From NCBI GenBank assembly GCA_046483505.1, contig JAWODB010000124.1, positions 1 to 26,619 on the forward strand: a stretch of 26,619 bases of DNA, given 5' to 3'. The notes below the pieces were generated by a model. That model was not told the DNA's origin, made no database searches, and was given only the letters and a program-made list of their open reading frames with translations. Origin of the DNA: BS750m-G62 sp046483505. Lineage in GTDB: Bacteria > Planctomycetota > Phycisphaerae > FEN-1346. Both the position numbers and the translations under genes were made by a program. Shown here one piece after another: positions 1 through 7,052 of the stretch; positions within the stretch are counted from its first letter, which is position 1; each line of letters opens with the position of its first letter.

Positions 1-1
1 G

Positions 2-1609
2 CTCCCGCGCCTGGCGGCCCTAGCGGCAGCCCTCTGCCTCCTGTCGGCCCCGGCCCCAGCCGCCCACGCCGCCGACACGCCTTCCGACGCTTCCGCCTTC
101 GAGGTCACCACCCCCCCCGCCTCGCTCGACCTGCCGGACTTCTACAAGAAGTACGTGAGCGCGAACGGCTATCCCGTCGTCGGGTCCAAGAAGGTCAACG
201 ACTACGCCCTCAAGGAGGCCGCCTACCTCATCCACATGATGCTCGCCAAGCGGCCGGACGTGCGCAAGGCGATGGTCGAGAGCGGCTCGCGCGTCGTCGT
301 CATGGCCCACGACGAGTACACGACCGACGTGCCGGAACACGCTCACCTCTCGCCCAAGGACTGGTGGAACGTGCGGGCCCGCGGCCTGGGGGGCTCGGAG
401 ACCGACCCCGTCTGCTCGTGCGGCGAGGAGAACCTCCTCGCCTATCCCGGCGACCCGTACGACACCGAGTGCATCCTGATCCACGAGTTCGCCCACAATA
501 TCCACCTGCGCGGCCTCGTGAACGTGGACCCGACGTTCGACGACCGCCTCAAAGCCGCGTGGCAAAAGGCGCTGAAGCGCGGACTCTGGGCCGGCACGTA
601 CGCCTCCACCAACCATCGCGAGTACTGGGCTGAGGGCGTCCAGTCCTGGTTCAGCAACAACCGCGAGCCCGACCACGACCACAACCACGTCAACACGCGG
701 AAGGAACTCCGCCAGTACGACCCGGCCCTGGCGTCACTCTGCGAGGAGGTCTTCGGCGACACCGAACTCGTCTACACGAAACCCGGGACGCGCCTCACCG
801 GCCACCTGGCCGGCTACGATCCGGCGACGGCGCCGACGTTCGCGTTCCCGCCCGGCGGCAAGAAGATCCAGGCCGAGATCCGAGCCAAGGCCCGAAGCCG
901 CCTGAAGAACAAGAACGCCCATCCCCCCGGCATCGAGCACGAGACGCGCACCATCGAGGGCTGGACCGTCCATGTCGACACGCAACTCCTTGGGGGCGAG
1001 TACGCGGAGCGCGGCAAGACGGCCCTGCAGGTCCTGGCGAACAAACTGTTCGAGATCACCCGCATCGTGCCGGAAGACCGACTGGCCCACCTGCGGCGGG
1101 TGCCCATCTACTTTGACGCCGACCATGCCCTGGGCAACATGCAGTACCATCCGGACGTGGGCTGGCTGCGCGAGCACGGGTATGACCCCGCCATGGCGAA
1201 GGCCGTTCACATTCCGAACGTGGACCATTTCCTCGACGCCATCCGGCCGCGCGAGCAGCCGTTCGCCGTCCTCCACGAACTCTCGCACGCCTACCACGAC
1301 CAGGTGCTCGGCTGGGACTACGGGCCCATCCGCAAGGCGTACAGGCGGGCGGTGGAGAGCAAGCAATATGAGTCGGTCCTGCGCCGCCGCCATCGCAAAG
1401 ACCGCCACTACGCCCTCACGAACCACAAGGAGTTCTTCGCCGAGATGACCGAGGCGTACCTCGGCACGAACGATTTCTGGCCGTTCGTCCGATGGGAACT
1501 TCGCGAGGTCGATCCCAAGACGTACGCCCTGCTCGAGGAGATCTGGACGAAGGGCAAGGCCCCGCCGCTCGAGGCCGACGAGGAGAAGCCGGCGGCCCAG
1601 ACCGACTGA
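2..1609 (+). CDS. Secreted protein with two ATLF-like zinc metallopeptidase domains (5' end outside window)
   Basis: The reading frame is open from base 2, so the start lies upstream; 535 residues are visible. The first visible residues are an Ala/Leu-rich stretch ending in AAHA-AD, the end of a signal peptide, so the protein is exported. Two zinc-peptidase units follow. The first has HEFAH at visible residue 161 and EYWAE at 207; the second has HELSH at 425 and EFFAE at 477. An HExxH followed about 46-52 residues later by a Glu in a [YF][WF]AE context resembles the catalytic domain of anthrax lethal factor (HEFGH, then EFFAE about 49 residues on), so the fold is probably a gluzincin. Both units keep all three expected zinc ligands and the catalytic Glu. 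The substrate is unknown. A GTG at 155 is in frame but would remove the signal peptide, so I rejected it as the start. The ECF operon promoter lies just downstream. Confidence 0.85.
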   Translation, partial: LPRLAALAAALCLLSAPAPAAHAADTPSDASAFEVTTPPASLDLPDFYKKYVSANGYPVVGSKKVNDYALKEAAYLIHMMLAKRPDVRKAMVESGSRVVVMAHDEYTTDVPEHAHLSPKDWWNVRARGLGGSETDPVCSCGEENLLAYPGDPYDTECILIHEFAHNIHLRGLVNVDPTFDDRLKAAWQKALKRGLWAGTYASTNHREYWAEGVQSWFSNNREPDHDHNHVNTRKELRQYDPALASLCEEVFGDTELVYTKPGTRLTGHLAGYDPATAPTFAFPPGGKKIQAEIRAKARSRLKNKNAHPPGIEHETRTIEGWTVHVDTQLLGGEYAERGKTALQVLANKLFEITRIVPEDRLAHLRRVPIYFDADHALGNMQYHPDVGWLREHGYDPAMAKAVHIPNVDHFLDAIRPREQPFAVLHELSHAYHDQVLGWDYGPIRKAYRRAVESKQYESVLRRRHRKDRHYALTNHKEFFAEMTEAYLGTNDFWPFVRWELREVDPKTYALLEEIWTKGKAPPLEADEEKPAAQTD

Positions 1610-1625
1610 CCGCGCCAAAAACGCT

Positions 1626-1654
1626 TTGTCCCGCCGCCGGGCGTCCGCTACAAT
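1626..1654 (+). promoter_or_regulatory. Sigma-70-type promoter of the ECF sigma operon
   Basis: TTGTCC (1626-1631), a 17-base spacer, then TACAAT (1649-1654): four and five of six matches to the consensus. It lies in the 124-base gap after the peptidase gene. The transcript would start near 1661 and carry a leader of about 70 bases before the ATG at 1734. This also argues against a sigma-factor start at 1626, which would place the promoter inside the coding region. Confidence 0.6.
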
Positions 1655-1733
1655 CACCCCTGCACACCCGCCGGCGCCGGCCGGTCCGGGACGGTGCCGA
1701 ATCACTGAATACCCCTGGCCCGGAATCGTCTGC

Positions 1734-2345
1734 ATGGCTGGAGCCGCCGAACAGAACGGTGCGGCCGACGACACGGCCGTCCGCGACGCCGAACGGGATG
1801 CGGCCCTGGTCGAGCGGCTCAAGGGCGGCGACGCCAAGGCCCTGGACGAACTGTTCCGCCGTCATCGCGACGCGGCGTTCGGCATCGCCTATCGCCTCCT
1901 GGGCCGGCGCGAAGACGCCCTGGATGTGGTGCAGGAGTCGTTCATTCATGTCATGCGAGGCATCGACGGGTTCCGCGGCCAGTCGTCGTTCAAGACGTGG
2001 CTGTACCGCATCGTGACCCACGCCGCGCTCGACTACCGGCGGTACCGTTCGCACCGGCTGGCCGACAGCCTCGACACCGAGAATGCGCCGGAACCCGCGG
2101 CCACGGGCCCCGACCAGCAGACGCCCCAGGAGGAAGCGCAGGAACACGACCTGCGACGCGCCATCGACGAGGCGCTCGTCAACGTCTCCGAGAAGAACCG
2201 CGCCGCCCTCGTCCTGTATGCCCTGGAGGGAATGTCGTACAAGGAGGTGGCCGAGGTCCTCGGAATCAGCATCGGAACCGTCATGAGCCGCATCTTCAAC
2301 GCGCGGCAGCGGCTCCGGGAACTCCTGGCCTCGGAAATCGGGTAA
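1734..2345 (+). CDS. ECF-family RNA polymerase sigma factor (RpoE-like)
   Basis: A 203-residue sigma-70 family protein of ECF layout. Region 2 spans about residues 36-103 (DALDVVQESF and FKTWLYRIVTHAALD are typical), followed by an acidic linker at 110-138. Region 4 spans about 140-195, with the helix-turn-helix MSYKEVAEVLGISIGTVMSR that reads the -35 element. There is no region 1 or 3. ECF factors direct core polymerase to a small stress or envelope regulon and usually control their own operon. The frame extends upstream to 1626, but that part overlaps the promoter and is Pro/Arg-rich, so I chose the ATG at 1734. The ribosome site is weak. The stop lies four bases before the anti-sigma gene, so the two are almost certainly co-translated. 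The target regulon cannot be told from this window. Confidence 0.93.
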   Translation: MAGAAEQNGAADDTAVRDAERDAALVERLKGGDAKALDELFRRHRDAAFGIAYRLLGRREDALDVVQESFIHVMRGIDGFRGQSSFKTWLYRIVTHAALDYRRYRSHRLADSLDTENAPEPAATGPDQQTPQEEAQEHDLRRAIDEALVNVSEKNRAALVLYALEGMSYKEVAEVLGISIGTVMSRIFNARQRLRELLASEIG

Positions 2346-2349
2346 TGCC

Positions 2350-3075
2350 ATGAACTGCGACGAAGCCAGAGAGATGCTGGCCGGCTACGCCGACGGCGAA
2401 CTCTCGCCGGTCGAGAACGATGCCCTGGCCGTACACCTGCAGGAGTGCGGCCGGTGCCGCCAGATCGTCCACGACCAGCAGCGCGTCCAGCACGTCTTCG
2501 ACCAGTATCCCGTGCCGACCGTCTCGGACGAGGAGTGGGACCCCATCGGCAAGGCCCTCCGGGCCGAACTCGCCGCCGAGGGCGCTGGCGTGGCCCTGAA
2601 GACCGAGCCCCGCACCGACGTCCTGGAGGCCGTCACGCCCGAACCGGAGGCCGAGGCACCGGCCGAACCGGCCGAGACGGAGGCGCCGGCCGAAGCCGAG
2701 CCGGCGGAGCCGACCCCGCCGCCGCGTCCCGCGCGCGAGGTGCCCGCGCCCGGACCGGGGCCCGACCGGACGGCCGCCAGGCAGCCCGCTCCCACCCTGA
2801 TTATGCACGGGGGACGGCCGCGGGCCGGGCCCGTGCCGCTGCGATGGGTCGCCCACGTGGTGGGCCTGGCGGCGGCGGCCGCCGTCATCCTGCTCGGGCT
2901 GGCCGGCATCCTGCTCGACCGTGCCCCCCCGCTGGAACCTTCCGCCCTGGCCCGCCAGGGGGATGTGGAAATCCTTGAAATGGAGGTCGATCCCACCTGC
3001 AGCGTCGTCCTGCAGAGCGGCGGCGCGGGCGACGTAATAGCCATTTGGGTCGAACCGGAAGATCCGGACGGGTGA
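2350..3075 (+). CDS. Membrane-anchored zinc-finger anti-sigma factor
   Basis: A 241-residue single-pass protein. The N-terminus has the ZAS anti-sigma zinc-finger signature: Cys3, then H29-x3-C33-x2-C36 (HLQECGRC), which in this family binds zinc and clamps the cognate ECF factor. A Pro/Glu/Ala-rich spacer (about 90-150) follows, then one transmembrane segment (about 167-189) and a short extracytoplasmic tail of about 50 residues with one Cys (217). The layout implies cytoplasmic sequestration of the sigma factor encoded four bases upstream, released by a signal sensed at or beyond the membrane. The tail is too short for an obvious sensor domain, so the small exported protein encoded next may take part; that is inference. 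Start: ATG at 2350, the only one that keeps Cys3. Confidence 0.92.
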   Translation: MNCDEAREMLAGYADGELSPVENDALAVHLQECGRCRQIVHDQQRVQHVFDQYPVPTVSDEEWDPIGKALRAELAAEGAGVALKTEPRTDVLEAVTPEPEAEAPAEPAETEAPAEAEPAEPTPPPRPAREVPAPGPGPDRTAARQPAPTLIMHGGRPRAGPVPLRWVAHVVGLAAAAAVILLGLAGILLDRAPPLEPSALARQGDVEILEMEVDPTCSVVLQSGGAGDVIAIWVEPEDPDG

Positions 3076-3098
3076 ACAACCACCGACGAGGGCGAATC

Positions 3099-3599
3099 AT
3101 GCGACACCTCATCCACCGCCCGCGCACGGCGTGGGGCACCATGACAGCAGGGATCATCCTGGCCGTCGCCTCCTGCCTGAGCGCTGCCGACGCCGACGAG
3201 GACGCCAAGACGGTGGCCGTCACCATCCTGGGAATCCACGCCACCAACGAGGAGAAACCTCACGTCGCCCCGGCCCTGAAGTCCATCGCCAAGCAGTTGA
3301 AGCGGTACAAGTTCAACAGTTTCCGCCTCGTCGTCAAGGAGACGCGATCGGTCCGGCTCGGAAAGCATTGGGAACTGCCGATGCTCGAAGGCTACTGCCG
3401 CCGTGTCGTGCCCACCGAAACGCACGAGGACCGCGTCAAGATGGAGGTGGCGTGGATTCAGTACGTCAAGGACAAGGAGGGCAAGCGGAAGCCCCACGTC
3501 CACGAGCGGATGGTGATGCTCATCGGAAAGGGGAAGTACCTTCTGACGGCCGTCAAGTTGAAGAAGGGAGCGCTCGTCGGCGCCCTGGCCGTCAAGTAA
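3099..3599 (+). CDS. Small exported protein, third gene of the ECF/anti-sigma operon
   Basis: A 166-residue protein of unknown function. The N-terminus is a signal peptide: basic residues, then a hydrophobic run (about 15-28). VASC with Cys26 fits a weak lipobox, so the protein could be a lipoprotein; otherwise signal peptidase I would cut in the LSAADA region. The mature part is basic and predicted to be mixed alpha/beta. It has a segment FNSFRLV followed by a Lys/Arg-rich beta-type half ending in GKYLLTAVKLKKG. No catalytic motif is evident. I chose ATG 3099 because GAGGGCG sits about six bases upstream and the signal peptide follows at once; a longer frame from 3045 would overlap the anti-sigma gene. 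It begins 23 bases after that gene, so it is probably co-transcribed and could be a periplasmic partner or target of the sigma system (inference). Confidence 0.85.
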   Translation: MRHLIHRPRTAWGTMTAGIILAVASCLSAADADEDAKTVAVTILGIHATNEEKPHVAPALKSIAKQLKRYKFNSFRLVVKETRSVRLGKHWELPMLEGYCRRVVPTETHEDRVKMEVAWIQYVKDKEGKRKPHVHERMVMLIGKGKYLLTAVKLKKGALVGALAVK

Positions 3600-3623
3600 C
3601 CCGCCCCGGCCGACTCGACGCGG

Positions 3624-4322
3624 TCAGCGCGCCCCGCCGCTGCCTTCCTGGTTGTTCTGCCGCTGCTGCGCGAGCGTTTCCTCGAACATCATCGTCAGGT
3701 GCCGCGCCCGGTCGCCGACGTCGGCCCACAGACGGATCAACTCGCTCGTCGCCTTGCCCACCAGCAGCACCACCGCCGCCACCACCAGGGCACCGATGAA
3801 GATTCCCACGGTGAGCGCGGGATGGCGCCCGGCCATCGAGCCGAGGATCAGGCCCGCCAGCCCTCCCAGGAACACCAGAGCCGCCACCACGATGCCCGTG
3901 CCGAAGATAATGACCCCCAGCAGCCGCAGCGTCTTGTACGGACTGCTCCGGGCCAGCATCCGCGACATCGTCGTCGAGGAGCGGCGCGACGGCGAGACGC
4001 CTGAGGCGGGTGTGAGCGGAGGCGGCGACGGCTCGCCGCCGACCCCCTCCTTCGGCGCGGCGGCCGGCTCGCCTTCGCGGGCGCCGGGCTTTGCCTTGGC
4101 TTCCCCGGGTCCGGGCTTACTCGTAAGGGCCTGGGCCAGGTCCGCCGTGGAAGACTTGCGCGGCTTGGCAGGGGCGGCCGCGTCGGACGCACCACCGACA
4201 TCTTCACCGCCGGGGAACTGGACGACCTCGCCGCACTTCGGGCACTTGACTTTGCGGCCGCCGGCCGAGTCGGGACCCGACAGCCGCTTGCCACATGCGG
4301 AGCACTTTGCGGAAATGGTCAT
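3624..4322 (-). CDS. Zinc-ribbon protein with two transmembrane segments
   Basis: A 232-residue protein. The N-terminus is a zinc ribbon with CxxC pairs at Cys7/Cys10 and Cys27/Cys30. A long, disordered, Ala/Pro/Lys/Glu-rich linker (about 38-118) follows, then two hydrophobic membrane segments (about 132-160 and 169-190) and a charged, Gln-rich C-terminus that could form a short helix. Zinc ribbons of this MJ0042-like type in front of membrane segments are, from general knowledge, frequent in planctomycetes; their function is not established. The start is the ATG at 4322. The frame is open further upstream, but that stretch overlaps the PilZ gene, and a TACAAT promoter lies in the gap. The gene converges on the ECF operon with only 24 bases between them. 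Confidence 0.85.
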   Translation of the reverse strand: MTISAKCSACGKRLSGPDSAGGRKVKCPKCGEVVQFPGGEDVGGASDAAAPAKPRKSSTADLAQALTSKPGPGEAKAKPGAREGEPAAAPKEGVGGEPSPPPLTPASGVSPSRRSSTTMSRMLARSSPYKTLRLLGVIIFGTGIVVAALVFLGGLAGLILGSMAGRHPALTVGIFIGALVVAAVVLLVGKATSELIRLWADVGDRARHLTMMFEETLAQQRQNNQEGSGGAR

Positions 4323-4369
4323 GGCCGTCGTCTGAGCCTCTCTGCCGCTGCCCCTACGGCCGCCCAGAG

Positions 4370-4397
4370 ATTGTACACCAAACGGCGCGAAACGCAA
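4370..4397 (-). promoter_or_regulatory. Sigma-70-type promoter of the zinc-ribbon gene
   Basis: Read on the minus strand: TTGCGT (4397-4392), a 16-base spacer, then TACAAT (4375-4370). The -10 box matches five of six consensus bases; the -35 box is weak. It lies in the 101-base gap between the PilZ gene and the zinc-ribbon gene, giving a leader of about 40 bases. The -10 resembles the box in front of the ECF operon. Confidence 0.5.
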
Positions 4398-4423
4398 CAG
4401 ACAAGCGGCAGAAAACCGGCGGC

Positions 4424-4747
4424 TCAGGCTTCGGCGCCCAGGTGGGTGTCCACGAACGCGATGATCCGCTCCCGGTCCGCGTCGGCGATCTCCACGAACG
4501 CCAGGCCGACCTCGAACAGGTCCGGGTCGATCTTGGAGGCGCGGCACCAGGTGATGCGGCCGCGGCAGGTCACGGGCTGCTCGTCGTCCGGCAGGGTGAA
4601 CTCGAGGGTGGGGGTGGTGCCTTCTCGCATCGGATCGGCCATCAGGACGCACATGCCGCCCGCCGAGATGTTCAGCGTCGGGCCGATCGATTCCACCGTG
4701 ATCCGCGTCGTGATCCGCGGCGTCGTCCGCATTTCGGTCCGGAGCAT
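4424..4747 (-). CDS. Stand-alone PilZ domain protein (c-di-GMP receptor)
   Basis: A 107-residue protein made almost entirely of one PilZ domain. Both c-di-GMP-binding motifs are visible: RxxxR at R7/R11 (with R15 as an alternative partner) and NxSxxG at N26-I-S-A-G-G31. The rest fits the six-strand barrel: a hydrophobic strand after NISAGG, a central strand CRGRITWC, and a C-terminal helix DRERIIAFVDTHL. Single-domain PilZ proteins bind cyclic di-GMP and act by contacting partners in motility, polysaccharide secretion or transcription. AGAGGGG lies eight bases before the ATG. A sigma-28-like promoter sits 45 bases upstream, hinting at co-regulation with late flagellar genes. The flagellar cluster begins about 1.3 kb away, beyond the dihydrouridine synthase gene. 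Confidence 0.9.
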   Translation of the reverse strand: MLRTEMRTTPRITTRITVESIGPTLNISAGGMCVLMADPMREGTTPTLEFTLPDDEQPVTCRGRITWCRASKIDPDLFEVGLAFVEIADADRERIIAFVDTHLGAEA

Positions 4748-4791
4748 AGCCTGTCCCCTCTTACCGAAACCGCTGTAGCAAGCCCTGACTC

Positions 4792-4819
4792 TTATCGGCC
4801 TGCCCCGGGGGATTCCTTA
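4792..4819 (-). promoter_or_regulatory. Putative sigma-28 (FliA) promoter of the PilZ gene
   Basis: On the minus strand, positions 4799-4792 read GCCGATAA, identical to the enterobacterial FliA -10 consensus. The upstream box TAAGGAAT (4819-4812) matches TAAAGTTT at five of eight bases, with a 12-base spacer (consensus 11). The site lies in the divergent intergenic region, 45 bases before the PilZ start. An exact 8-mer is expected about once in the two strands of this window, so location is the main support. Confidence 0.4.
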
Positions 4820-4863
4820 GCCAAACCTGCCCCATACGCGGGGCGCCACAGGGCAGCGAACGC

Positions 4864-4891
4864 TTGACGCCCGGCCGGCGGAACGTAAGGT
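4864..4891 (+). promoter_or_regulatory. Possible promoter of the dihydrouridine synthase gene
   Basis: TTGACG (4864-4869), five of six matches to the -35 consensus, is followed after 16 bases by a poor -10 box, TAAGGT (4886-4891). It would start transcription near 4898, about 33 bases before the ATG at 4931. Support is limited to the good -35 box and the position. Confidence 0.3.
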
Positions 4892-4930
4892 GACACGGCG
4901 CCGGCATTGGCCACGCGAGGGGCTCGCACC

Positions 4931-6019
4931 ATGAGCGAACCGATCGAGAACCCGGTTTCTCCGTCCGGTGGGCCGGATTCCCACCGGCAGCCGGAGCCCG
5001 GCCCTGCCGAGGCTGCGCTCGTGCGGCCGGTCCGCATCGGTCCGCTGCGCCTGGCGAACAACCTCGTCCTGGCCCCGATGCACAAGCGGACACACCTGGC
5101 GTTCCGGCTGCTGTGCCGGCGGGAGGGGGCGGCCCTGGCCCACACCGAGATGGCCACGCCCCAGGAACTCCTCGGACGCGAGGGTCCCCGCAAGGCCGAG
5201 AACCTGCTCGCCACCTGCCCCCAGGACCGGCCGCTCGGCGTCCAAGTCGCCCCGCGCGACGCCGGCCCCCTCGCCGACGCCGTCCGTCTCGTCGCGGAGC
5301 GGGGGACGGCGGACCTGGTGGACCTGAACTTTGCGTGCCCCAGCCGGCGAATCGCCGGCCGCAGCGGACGGGGGGCCGCCCTGCTCCGCCGGCCGCGGGA
5401 GGCCGTCCGCCTCGTCGCGGCCGCCGTCGCCGCCTCGGACCTGCCCGTCACGCTCAAACTCCGCCTCGGCTACACGGGGAGCGAGGAAGACCGGGCCATG
5501 GCGCTGGACGTAGCCCACGGGGCCGTCGACGCCGGCGCCGCCGCCGTCACCGTCCACGGGCGGACGGCCCGCCAGGGCTATCGCCCGTCGGCCGACTGGG
5601 ACACCATCGCCGCCTGGGCCGCCTCCCTGCCCGTGCCGGTCTTCGGCAGCGGCGACCTGTGGACACCGGAGGCCGTGCTGGCAATGCTGCGGCAGACGGG
5701 CTGCGCGGGGGCGAGCCTGGCCCGCGGGGCGTTCGGGGCGCCGTGGATCTTCCGCCAGACCCGACGCCTCGCGGAAACGGGGCGGTACGAGGCCGTCTCC
5801 CGCGAGGAACGGGGACGCACCTTCCTTGAACACTACGACCGGCTGGTGGAGCAGTACGGCGAGGAGACCGCCCTGAAGTTCATCCGCCAGATCGGCCGGG
5901 TCTATGCCCGCGCGTTCCCCGGGGCGCCGGAGACACGAGCGGCGATCCAGGACGCCCGTACGGGCGCCGCCCTCCGCCGCGCGGTGGAGACCGGGTTCGG
6001 CCTCGCCGCCGGGTCCTGA
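4931..6019 (+). CDS. dusB: tRNA-dihydrouridine synthase, DusB type
   Basis: A 362-residue FMN enzyme of the Dus family, which reduces uridine in the D-loop of tRNA with NAD(P)H. Family landmarks appear in order. LAPMHKRTHLAFR (about 47-59) stands where LAPMAGVTDxPFR is usual. DLNFACPSRR carries the catalytic Cys136, followed by a GRGAALL-like segment. LPVTLKLRLGY supplies the conserved Lys. VHGRTARQGY and RGAFGAPWIF provide flavin and tRNA contacts. The C-terminal helical domain is present. Length is close to that of bacterial DusB. The N-terminal 30 residues are a Pro/Glu-rich extension. ATG 4931 has GAGGGG about eight bases upstream; an earlier TTG at 4907 lacks one. Monocistronic, convergent with the gene ending at 6055. 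The first motif is unusually divergent (HKRTHLA for AGVTDxP), so I assign the B subfamily less firmly than the family. Confidence 0.9.
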   Translation: MSEPIENPVSPSGGPDSHRQPEPGPAEAALVRPVRIGPLRLANNLVLAPMHKRTHLAFRLLCRREGAALAHTEMATPQELLGREGPRKAENLLATCPQDRPLGVQVAPRDAGPLADAVRLVAERGTADLVDLNFACPSRRIAGRSGRGAALLRRPREAVRLVAAAVAASDLPVTLKLRLGYTGSEEDRAMALDVAHGAVDAGAAAVTVHGRTARQGYRPSADWDTIAAWAASLPVPVFGSGDLWTPEAVLAMLRQTGCAGASLARGAFGAPWIFRQTRRLAETGRYEAVSREERGRTFLEHYDRLVEQYGEETALKFIRQIGRVYARAFPGAPETRAAIQDARTGAALRRAVETGFGLAAGS

Positions 6020-6024
6020 ACGCC

Positions 6025-6050
6025 GCGGGTGCCCGGACCCGCCGCGCAAC
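6025..6050 (+). repeat. REP-like palindrome, degenerate copy
   Basis: GCGGGT (6025-6030), a six-base loop, ACCCGC (6037-6042), then CGCGCAAC. From the right arm on, it matches the perfect palindrome at 17670-17697 and its flank (ACCCGCCGCGCA, twelve bases identical), with the same loop size, so the two probably belong to one repeat family. The left arm has decayed beyond six pairs. It lies between two convergent genes, where it might act as a weak two-way terminator stem, but no T-run follows. Confidence 0.45.
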
Positions 6051-6054
6051 GCGC

Positions 6055-6426
6055 TCACCCGCCGGACCCGCCCGACGCCGCGTAGGCGCGCGTGCCGCGC
6101 TTGCCGCGGCGGAGGCGCTCGCGCCGGTCGGCCAGTTCCATCTGCTGCTGCGCGAGCGCCAGCCGCACCTGTCCGTGCAGGTCGAGGAGGGTCCGGCGCT
6201 CGGCCTCGCTGAGGGCCGCGCGCGTCCGTCGGGCCTCGGCCAGAAGGGCGTCGACCCGGTCGGCCAGGGCCGCCACCTCCTCCACCCGTCCGCGGCGGGC
6301 GGCGTCCAACTGGTCGGTCAGGGCGCAGGCCAAGGCGTGGAAGGTCGCGTCGGCGGAACACGAGCCCCCGTCGGCTGCACGGCCGTCGTCATCGGCCGGG
6401 GCCGTGTTGTTCGGGCCGGGCGTCAC
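6055..6426 (-). CDS. Small helical protein, possible flagellar chaperone-like protein
   Basis: A 123-residue protein not assigned to a family with confidence. After a Gly/Asp-rich start (1-28) it is almost wholly helical with heptad-like Leu/Ala spacing (about 30-105), ending in a strongly basic segment (RRERLRRGKRGTRAY) and a Gly/Ser tail. Size, helical content and the final basic/Tyr segment recall FlgN/FliT-type export chaperones, but the resemblance is one of composition, not a diagnostic motif. The start is GTG at 6426, and its last two bases form part of the TGA stop of the TPR gene (GTGA overlap), so translation is coupled. It is the last gene of the minus-strand flagellar/glycosylation run, 35 bases from the end of the convergent dus gene. 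Confidence 0.7.
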   Translation of the reverse strand: MTPGPNNTAPADDDGRAADGGSCSADATFHALACALTDQLDAARRGRVEEVAALADRVDALLAEARRTRAALSEAERRTLLDLHGQVRLALAQQQMELADRRERLRRGKRGTRAYAASGGSGG

Positions 6427-7052
6427 GAGCGGACCGCCTCCCCTGCCCTCTCGCGGCGGCGGACTTCGTCGAGCAGACCGGCTGCCTCCCCGTTCTCCGG
6501 TTCCAGCGTGAGGATCATCTCCAGCGCCTGTGTCGCCTCGTCGAACCGGCCGTCACGGGCCTGGAGCGTCGCCAGGCAAAACAGGACGGACGTATCCCCC
6601 GGGTGCCGCCGCAGATACGTCTGGAGGTATCCGATGACGCGGCCGAACGAGCCCATCTGGCACGAGGTCTGGAACAGTCCGAGCAGGGCGACGAGGTTGT
6701 CGGCGTCCTTGTCGAGGCAGGTCATGTACAGGTCGAACGCCTCCTGGTACCGTCCGCGGCGCTGGCAGACCATGGCCAGGCCGCCGTAGGCTTCGGCGCA
6801 GTCGGGCTCGATGTCGACGGCGCGGCGGAAGGCGCGGTCGGCGGCGTCCGGGTTGTCCGACTGCAGTTCCACGACGCCGAGGCCGATGGCCGGGCCGGCC
6901 TTCTCGGGCGCCAGGACGGCCGCCTCCTCGTAGCACTGGCGGGCCCGGTCGTGGTTGCCGAGCGAGGCGTGGCAGTCGCCGAGTTCCTTCAGCACCTCGT
7001 AGTGCTGGTCCAGGCCTTCCTCGACGACGACGTGTTCGGCGGTCAGTTGCAC
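6423..7052 (-). CDS. TPR-repeat protein of the flagellar glycosylation block
   Basis: A 209-residue protein made of about five tetratricopeptide repeats covering nearly its whole length (about 15-200). Recognisable units include YEVLKELGDCHASLGNHDRA, AIGLGVVELQSDNPDAADRA, AYGGLAMVCQRRGRYQEA and LFCLATLQARDGRFDEA. There is no signal peptide or catalytic domain, so it is probably a cytoplasmic adaptor. GTG 7052 is the best start: AAAGGG lies six bases upstream, while a longer frame to 7193 runs through the GT2 gene as a Pro/Arg-rich shadow. The start overlaps the end of the GT2 gene by ten bases and the stop overlaps the next gene, so the three are translationally linked. In Caulobacter FlmG a TPR domain recognises flagellin for glycosylation; a similar docking role is plausible here but unproven. 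Confidence 0.88.
   Translation of the reverse strand: MQLTAEHVVVEEGLDQHYEVLKELGDCHASLGNHDRARQCYEEAAVLAPEKAGPAIGLGVVELQSDNPDAADRAFRRAVDIEPDCAEAYGGLAMVCQRRGRYQEAFDLYMTCLDKDADNLVALLGLFQTSCQMGSFGRVIGYLQTYLRRHPGDTSVLFCLATLQARDGRFDEATQALEMILTLEPENGEAAGLLDEVRRRERAGEAVRS

Noticed and set aside
155..157. GTG at 155 as the start of the peptidase gene
   Set aside because: The frame continues to base 2 and encodes a signal-peptide end directly upstream, so the true start is outside the window.
1626..1733. Longer N-terminus for the ECF sigma factor
   Set aside because: The extension overlaps a good -35/-10 promoter, is Pro/Arg-rich and matches nothing in sigma factors; ATG 1734 gives the normal length.
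6025..6042. Bidirectional rho-independent terminator between dus and the small helical gene
   Set aside because: The stem is only six pairs and neither side has a T-run; I list it as a degenerate copy of a palindromic repeat instead.
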